From Calidifontibacillus oryziterrae (GTDB lineage: Bacteria; Bacillota; Bacilli; Bacillales; Bacillaceae_J), in contig NZ_KB223527.1 in the NCBI RefSeq assembly GCF_000331575.1, forward strand, positions 1,585,842 to 1,649,841: a stretch of 64,000 nucleotides of DNA, in the 5' to 3' direction. This document shows, piece after piece, positions 58,437 through 64,000 of this stretch (the first letter of the stretch is position 1; every line of letters starts with the position of its first letter). Both the position numbers and the translations under genes were made by a program. The notes beneath the pieces were generated by a model, which had not been told where the DNA came from, searched no databases, and saw nothing but the letters and a program-made list of their open reading frames with translations.

Positions 58437-58556
58437 TCACTCCTTTCAATACGTGCCCTGCTCAAAATAAAAATACAGTTAACAGAATGCTAGATGTTTT
58501 TAAAAATTCGACTTATCGTCGCTAAAATGTCTTTGACCTATGGATACATATAAAGG

Positions 58557-58596
58557 AATGGCGAAGGATCACGCTTGTGATGCGATCTTCGCCATT
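58557..58596 (-). other. Hairpin between atpE and atpF
   Basis: AATGGCGAAGGATC pairs with GATCTTCGCCATT (one bulged base). No strong T-run follows, so it more likely tunes mRNA decay or translation of the highly needed c-subunit than stops transcription fully. Confidence 0.6.
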
Positions 58597-58653
58597 ATGA
58601 ATATGGACCATGATCCTTGAAATGCTCTTTGATTACGTATGGGTATGTAATTA

Positions 58654-58872
<219 letters not shown>

Positions 58873-58927
58873 TTAAAAGTCCTCCCTTTTTCCATTGAAA
58901 GTAGTTTATTATAAGGAAATTTTTATA

Positions 58928-59656
<729 letters not shown>

Positions 59657-59687
59657 TCACCTCTCTTTCAGTTGTTCAATAGTGACT

Positions 59688-60101
59688 CTATTTATTTTTT
59701 ATAGATTGGAAAAATAAATCTATCATAATGACGAAATGATACGTCATTAATCCAATAATCACACTTACAAAGTGGAACGTGTCCGGATATCGCATAGCAA
59801 TAACAACTGCTAAGGCAGCAGCTGCTAGTCGTTGTAAAGAACCAAGTGATCTCACTTTCTTCTTTTTCTCATCTTCTTTTTTTGCGAGATTCTCAACGAT
59901 AGTTTCACCAAGGCGATTTACTTTACTATGCATGGTCCATAGGTTATAGGTACTGAGGACGGTTCCAAGAATTAGTCCTAGAAAAATAGTAGGATAAGGT
60001 GTAAAACCCCATCCAATCACAAATAAAGCTAATAAATTTATGATCATCTTTAATTGCCGGATAAACATTTGATTGTATTCTTTAGTAAGCTTCTTGTTCA
60101 T
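59688..60101 (-). CDS. atpI: ATP synthase assembly protein AtpI (subunit I)
   Basis: 137 residues from ATG at 60101 with CAGGAG upstream; the open frame begins inside atpZ but is not supported there. Four helices (IINLLALFVIGWGFTPYPTI and others). AtpI helps assemble the c ring or supports Mg2+ uptake with AtpZ in Bacillus. Confidence 0.88.
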   Translation of the reverse strand: MNKKLTKEYNQMFIRQLKMIINLLALFVIGWGFTPYPTIFLGLILGTVLSTYNLWTMHSKVNRLGETIVENLAKKEDEKKKKVRSLGSLQRLAAAALAVVIAMRYPDTFHFVSVIIGLMTYHFVIMIDLFFQSIKNK

Positions 60102-60105
60102 CTCG

Positions 60106-60330
60106 TTAGTCTCCTGAAAAACGCCGGATAAGCTGGAGCATGCTATAAACTCCTGTTCCAAGTCCAATTAAAAGACCGATTATTAAAAACAGTGGTAACG
60201 TATCCAATGATTCATCCAGCCATTTTCCTAAGAATATTCCTACTAAAATAGATCCGACTAGTTGGGCGGTAATGCCCGTCATTAAAGCGTAGGCTTTTAA
60301 TGGGTATTTTTGCCGTTTATCATCACGCAT
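60106..60330 (-). CDS. atpZ: AtpZ/AtpI-family protein
   Basis: 74 residues, two helices (MTGITAQLVGSILVGIFLGK; LPLFLIIGLLIGLGTGVYSM) with the GxxxGxxxD/E pattern of AtpZ. First gene of the operon, four bases before atpI. Starts at ATG behind AAGGAG. In alkaliphilic Bacillus AtpZ and AtpI act as a Mg2+/Ca2+ transport pair. Confidence 0.88.
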   Translation of the reverse strand: MRDDKRQKYPLKAYALMTGITAQLVGSILVGIFLGKWLDESLDTLPLFLIIGLLIGLGTGVYSMLQLIRRFSGD

Positions 60331-60398
60331 TTCAAACGCTCCTTCGGCTATTATACAACGTTTTCATTTCATGCAGTTAGAGAAAACACGTTGTAAAA

Positions 60399-60540
60399 TT
60401 AAGGGAATAATTAGGGAAATAATTAAGAAAATAATTAAGAAAATAATTAAGAAAATAACTAAGAAAATAACTAAGAAAATAACTAAGAAAATAACTAAGA
60501 AAATAACTAGGGAAATAATTAGGGAAATAATTAAGGATAT
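60399..60540 (+). repeat. 12-bp tandem repeat in the atp leader
   Basis: AAGAAAATAACT/AAGAAAATAATT repeated about 11 times. In the atp transcript this reads as a U-rich tract with no open start. Both strands give long low-complexity open frames that I do not call. Confidence 0.9.
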
Positions 60541-60736
60541 ATTCAAGAATTAATCTTAGGATATCATCGCATTTCTTCCCTACAATTTTTGAGCCAGTTT
60601 TCCCTGTCGTTTTTTCTATGTATATGTAACTTTTTTAAAGGGAAAACGCCGTACCTTATGGTTATTTTCGTTTTTCAAATGAATGGATTTTTATTCCTTT
60701 TTATCAGAAAAAGCCCCTGTTTTCACACCCTTTGTA

Positions 60737-60765
60737 AGCATACAACAGGGTACTTTTAATGTCAA
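60737..60765 (-). promoter_or_regulatory. Likely sigma-A promoter of the atp operon
   Basis: TTGACA (60760-60765) and TATGCT (60737-60742) on the minus strand with 17-base spacing. The leader to atpZ would be about 400 nt. A CCCTGTT/AACAGGG stem followed by GCTTTTTC overlaps the promoter and could stop read-through from upstream. Confidence 0.65.
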
Positions 60766-60774
60766 TCCATTTTA

Positions 60775-60790
60775 GGTGAAAATGTTCACA
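60775..60790. promoter_or_regulatory. Rex-like palindrome upstream of the atp promoter
   Basis: GGTGAAAATGTTCACA contains the perfect inverted repeat GTGAA-N4-TTCAC. The Rex (NADH-sensing repressor) consensus is TTGTGAA-N4-TTCACAA; three outer bases differ. The site lies about ten bases upstream of the -35. A further TTCAC/GTGAA palindrome is at 60846-60860. A CRP/FNR-type site is an alternative reading. Confidence 0.45.
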
Positions 60791-60939
60791 CATACGACAT
60801 AATTGTCACAATATTGTAAACTGCCTTAATTTTTAAACTGTAGCTTTCACGACGTGTGAATTTGTGACGAACAACAACGTTTTCTCGGGCAATTAGTGTG
60901 ATTGGTTTGCTTTCCGTGATAATAAAACCTTATTTATCG

Positions 60940-61670
60940 TAAGCTAATCGTGAATTCGGCTGGTTTGCTGATAGTAAACCTTATTTATTGTCAGCTAATC
61001 GTGAATTCGGCTGGTTTGCTGATAGTAAACTTTATTTATTGTCAGCTAATCGTGAATTCGGCTGGTTTGCTGATAGTAAACCTTATTTATTGTCAGCAAA
61101 TCGAGAATTCGGCTGGTTTGCTGATAGTAAACTTTATTTATCGTCAGCAAATCGGGAATTCGGCTGGTTTGCTGATAGTAAACTTTATTTATCGTCAGTA
61201 AATCGGGATTTCGGCTGGTTTGCTGATAGTAAACTTTATTTATCGTCAGCAAATTGAGAACTCGGCTGGTTTGCTGATAGTAAACCTTATTTATTGTCAG
61301 CTAATCGCATCTGAATCAATTTTGGTGATAATAAAACAGATTTATCGTCAGCAAATCGAGATTTCGGCTTTTTTACTGATAGTAAACCTTATTTATCGTC
61401 AGCAAATTGAGAACTCGGCTGGTTTGCTGATAGTAAACTTTATTTATTGTCAGCAAATCGAGATTTCGGCTTTTTTACTGATAGTAAACCTTATTTATCG
61501 TCAGCAAATCGGGATTTCGGCTGGTTTGCTGATAGTAAACTTTATTTATCGTCAGCTAATCGCATCTGAATCAATTTTGGTGATAATAAAACAGATTTAT
61601 CGTCAGCAAATTGAGAACTCGGCTGGTTTGCTGATAGTAAACTTTATTTATCGTCAGCAAATCAGCCCCG
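60940..61670 (+). repeat. 51-bp tandem array, about 14 units, hairpin-forming
   Basis: GGCTGGTTTGCTGATAGT marks units at 60958, 61009, 61060, 61111, 61162, 61213 and 61264 and on to 61621, exactly 51 bp apart. Each unit holds TTTGCTGA and TCAGCAAA, which pair as an 8-bp stem. A variant unit (GCATCTGAATCAATTTTGG) appears twice, 255 bp (five units) apart, showing a higher-order duplication. The array lies between the protease gene and the atp promoter. Confidence 0.93.
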
Positions 61671-61699
61671 ATTCACTTTTCATGCTAGATGACAGTGGA

Positions 61700-64000
61700 T
61701 TACTTACTGTTTAATTCGAGTTGGCTATGTTGGATCGATTCAATACCACCTTGAACCGCGTATACAACAACATGATAAACTCCGTCTTGGTATGGGATTT
61801 CTTCCCTAGTTAATAATTGCTCAAATACCCCGCGGTCAACATTGTTCCTCTGTATTAATAAACCAACATATTTTAATGTAGCTGGCTCAAATAGAGCGAC
61901 TCCCAGTTCCTCTGCTCCCTCAGGCAAATAGAGTTCACATTTGTAAATGCTATTTTCCGCATCATCCTCCTCAAATGAAAACCCGCTTACGCGCGGATGA
62001 TTTGGGTCACCGATGACATACAAGTACGGTAAGCTGATACTGCTTGTACTTGTGTCAACGGTGATTGTTCCAAAATGCAATCCGTTCGTTGCTTCCGTTG
62101 GGTCCACTTCAATTGCGATGGCCACTGTCTTTTTTTCATTTGGAGCTATATAAAAAGACAACGGCATTGTCCATCTTAATCCCTTCTTATGACGAGGTTG
62201 TCGGAACGTGACCTTTTCTGTTTCCGTTGATTTGTTTTCCAACGTTATTTCTATGCTTTTTTTTACAAAATTAGTACTCGTCCTCTCTTTCGAATCAATC
62301 GAATCAATTGCACCGAAGGCTAACGAGCCCGGATACGCTAACACAGTCGCCGCAATCGCTTTGTCCACTTGAATTCGCCCAGCCCCCTGCTCTGAGGGAA
62401 TGTATGGATTTCCATTTTCAGCTTGGAGTGGTTTTGCCGTGTTCATTAATGCTGCCTTCACTTGCATCGGGGTCCAATCCGGGTGAGCTTGTTTTATTAA
62501 AGCTGCAGCACCAGCAACATGTGGCGACGCCATGCTTGTACCCCTTAGTGCTAGGTATCCATCAGGAATTGTGCTATCGATTTCAACTCCAGGAGCTACA
62601 ACATCAGGCTTAATGGTCCAAGAATGGGTGACGGGGCCACGTGAACTGAAGTCAGCAATTTGATCCTGAATTTTTCGAGTTTTTGTGTCTAAATATTTTT
62701 TACCTTTTTTTAATTCTTGTTTTATAAAAACTCCGTCTTCACGCGATATCGATCCCGCAGGAATTTCTATCTTTTCTTGGAGCGCTCCTGTGAAGCTACC
62801 TTTTTCATTGTTAAAAATCAGAACAGCTTTTGCACCCTTTTGTGATGCATTTTTTACTTTTTCAGAAAAAGGAATTTTCCCTCTTTCCATAAGAATAATT
62901 TTTCCTTTAACCTCTGCTTTCCCCTCAGCCTCAACTTCTGTAAGATCATCAATTGTTCCTAAACCGCCATCGATAATTTCGTAGTCTTTCGTTAGATTCC
63001 ATTGAGCTGCCCCATGTAAAGACTGCATAGATATCACTTTTTCAGGGATTGAATTTAATGTGATATACGGAATTTTGATAGGCGGTGTTGAAGCTCCTAC
63101 TGAAATTGCTTTTTGCGAGGTGCCAGGTGAACCAACCGTCCAAAGATTCGGTCCAGAATTTCCATTCGACGTCACGGCGATTACACCTTTTTCAACTGCT
63201 CGGTCTAAGGCAACACTTGTCGGATAATCAGGACCATTTACGGCACTGCCAAGAGAAAGATTAATAATGTCCATGCCATCATCCACTGCTTTTTCAATCG
63301 CAGCTATTACTTGATCTGATGTTCCAATACCACCTGGACCAAGAGCACGATATGCATAAATTTCCGCCTCCGGCGCAACCCCTTTTACTCTACCGTTTGC
63401 TGCAATAATTCCTGCTACATGCGTTCCGTGAAGCGTCGTCTCCCCTTGCGCTTTAACCGTTTCCATCGGGTCATGGTCGTCGTCTACTAAATCAAAACCA
63501 CCTTGATAGTTTTTTTGTAAGTCAGGATGATTGTAATCAATCCCCGTATCAATCACTCCAACCTTGATCCCTTTTCCGGTTAAATGTTGTTGATTGTTGT
63601 CAAAATAATGACGGATTGCATCGCCACCGATAAACGGGACACTTTCGTCTAGTTTTGCGGTGTATATAGTTGTTGGATGGATCGATTTCACGCCCGGCAT
63701 TCGCTTTATTTTTTCAAGAATTGCTACTAAGTTAGTTTGTGGCTGTTCCATTGATATTGAAAGGCCGTAAAACACTGTTTGAAACTCTTTTTCAATTTTT
63801 ATATTTGGATAGTTTTCGTTTATTTCATCGACTAGCCTTTGGAGATTGGTCCTTATAATAGAAGTATTTGTTATGGATTCTTTTAATTTACTAGTAGTGT
63901 TGGTTTTATGCAACTCCAATTCATTAGGGTTGCTGGTATTGAGTTCAGCAAATTCACTAGGGTTGTTTGTTTTGGTTTCTTCTAATTTACTAGTGGTGTT
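61700..64000 (-). CDS. Secreted subtilisin-like (S8) protease with PA domain, N-terminus off window
   Basis: The frame is open to the right edge, giving 766 residues plus a missing N-terminus (signal peptide expected there). The first ~45 residues are Asn/Thr/Glu/Leu repeats (NTTSKL occurs twice). An I9-type propeptide follows, then the S8 catalytic domain: Asp in VGVIDTGIDYNHPDL, His in LHGTHVAGIIAANG, Ser in GTSMASPHVAGAAAL. A protease-associated domain is inserted between His and Ser, as in Vpr-type minor extracellular proteases, and a C-terminal Fn3-like domain completes it. Gene symbol withheld because the start is not seen. Confidence 0.92.
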   Translation of the reverse strand, partial: NTTSKLEETKTNNPSEFAELNTSNPNELELHKTNTTSKLKESITNTSIIRTNLQRLVDEINENYPNIKIEKEFQTVFYGLSISMEQPQTNLVAILEKIKRMPGVKSIHPTTIYTAKLDESVPFIGGDAIRHYFDNNQQHLTGKGIKVGVIDTGIDYNHPDLQKNYQGGFDLVDDDHDPMETVKAQGETTLHGTHVAGIIAANGRVKGVAPEAEIYAYRALGPGGIGTSDQVIAAIEKAVDDGMDIINLSLGSAVNGPDYPTSVALDRAVEKGVIAVTSNGNSGPNLWTVGSPGTSQKAISVGASTPPIKIPYITLNSIPEKVISMQSLHGAAQWNLTKDYEIIDGGLGTIDDLTEVEAEGKAEVKGKIILMERGKIPFSEKVKNASQKGAKAVLIFNNEKGSFTGALQEKIEIPAGSISREDGVFIKQELKKGKKYLDTKTRKIQDQIADFSSRGPVTHSWTIKPDVVAPGVEIDSTIPDGYLALRGTSMASPHVAGAAALIKQAHPDWTPMQVKAALMNTAKPLQAENGNPYIPSEQGAGRIQVDKAIAATVLAYPGSLAFGAIDSIDSKERTSTNFVKKSIEITLENKSTETEKVTFRQPRHKKGLRWTMPLSFYIAPNEKKTVAIAIEVDPTEATNGLHFGTITVDTSTSSISLPYLYVIGDPNHPRVSGFSFEEDDAENSIYKCELYLPEGAEELGVALFEPATLKYVGLLIQRNNVDRGVFEQLLTREEIPYQDGVYHVVVYAVQGGIESIQHSQLELNSK

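Noticed and set aside
60350..60355. TATAAT directly upstream of atpZ as the operon promoter
   Set aside because: No -35 at proper spacing, and the start site would fall inside the ribosome binding site. Kept as a fallback only.
60364..60553. Overlapping 60-codon frames on both strands
   Set aside because: Both are products of the 12-bp repeat, open only because the period is a multiple of three.
60940..61670. Possible CRISPR array
   Set aside because: Units are contiguous 51-bp tandem copies with no unique spacers, and no cas genes are present. The 20-, 54- and 76-bp arrays fail for the same reason.
60950..61714. Several long plus-strand frames and one minus-strand frame
   Set aside because: They arise from the 51-bp array (17 x 3) and lack ribosome sites and non-repeat sequence.

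Overview
The window is a chromosomal segment from a spore-forming, flagellated, low-GC Gram-positive bacterium of the family Bacillaceae. The evidence is the gene set and order, which match the Bacillus region atp operon - ywmB - murAA - spoIID - spoIIQ - spoIIID - mbl - flhO - flhP - fabZ, together with GGAGG-type ribosome binding sites and TTGACA/TATAAT promoters. The genus cannot be fixed from the sequence alone. Every gene I support lies on the minus strand, so transcription runs from high to low coordinates.

Layout from right to left (direction of transcription). 64000-61700: a secreted subtilisin-like protease whose N-terminus is off the window. 61670-60940: a 51-bp tandem array. 60790-52569: the F1Fo ATP synthase operon atpZ-I-B-E-F-H-A-G-D-C, with a promoter and a Rex-like palindrome about 0.4 kb upstream. 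52277-41264: an 11-subunit complex I operon (nuoA-B-C-D-H-I-J-K-L-M-N, no nuoE/F/G). 40629-35955: a DUF1146 gene, ywmB, murA and spoIID. 35620-33684: a NERD-domain gene enclosed by two 211-bp direct repeats, placed between spoIID and spoIIQ. 33501-32602: spoIIQ. 31993-31002: two small membrane protein genes. 30483-24761: an acetate-symporter cluster (DUF485 protein, actP, a cyclic-nucleotide/CBS/DUF294 signalling protein, and a DnaQ-like exonuclease after a repeat-filled gap). 23833-19433: spoIIID, mbl, flhO, flhP and an EpuA-family gene. 18837-13793: a two-gene RND efflux operon behind a promoter that carries a CsoR/CstR-like operator. 13518-13087: fabZ. 12876-6228: a surface-protein block (acidic lipoprotein, a 797-residue S-layer-like protein, two stalk-domain proteins) invaded by a complete ISL3-family insertion sequence. 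6027-617: an exopolysaccharide block (TPR protein, O-antigen-ligase-like polymerase, Wzz-like protein, CapD-like epimerase). 195-1: the start of a REP-associated tyrosine transposase (RAYT).

Two things stand out. First, the RAYT gene at the left edge sits beside small palindromes (type GGGACAGGTTTCTTGTCCC) that recur about eleven times between positions 209 and 21798. Several are inverted pairs, and several are written into the 3' ends of genes, where they encode C-terminal residues or contribute to the stop codon. Second, the genome looks slippage-prone. Nearly every long intergenic gap holds its own tandem array (periods 12, 19, 20, 21, 42, 51, 54, 71 and 76 bp), and several conserved proteins (NuoC, NuoL, NuoN, the RND permease, SpoIIQ) carry low-complexity extensions or insertions.

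Functionally the window joins energy conservation (complex I and ATP synthase back to back), envelope building (MurA, Mbl, FabZ, EPS, S-layer-like proteins), sporulation (SpoIID, SpoIIQ, SpoIIID) and efflux. No tRNA, rRNA or CRISPR array was seen.
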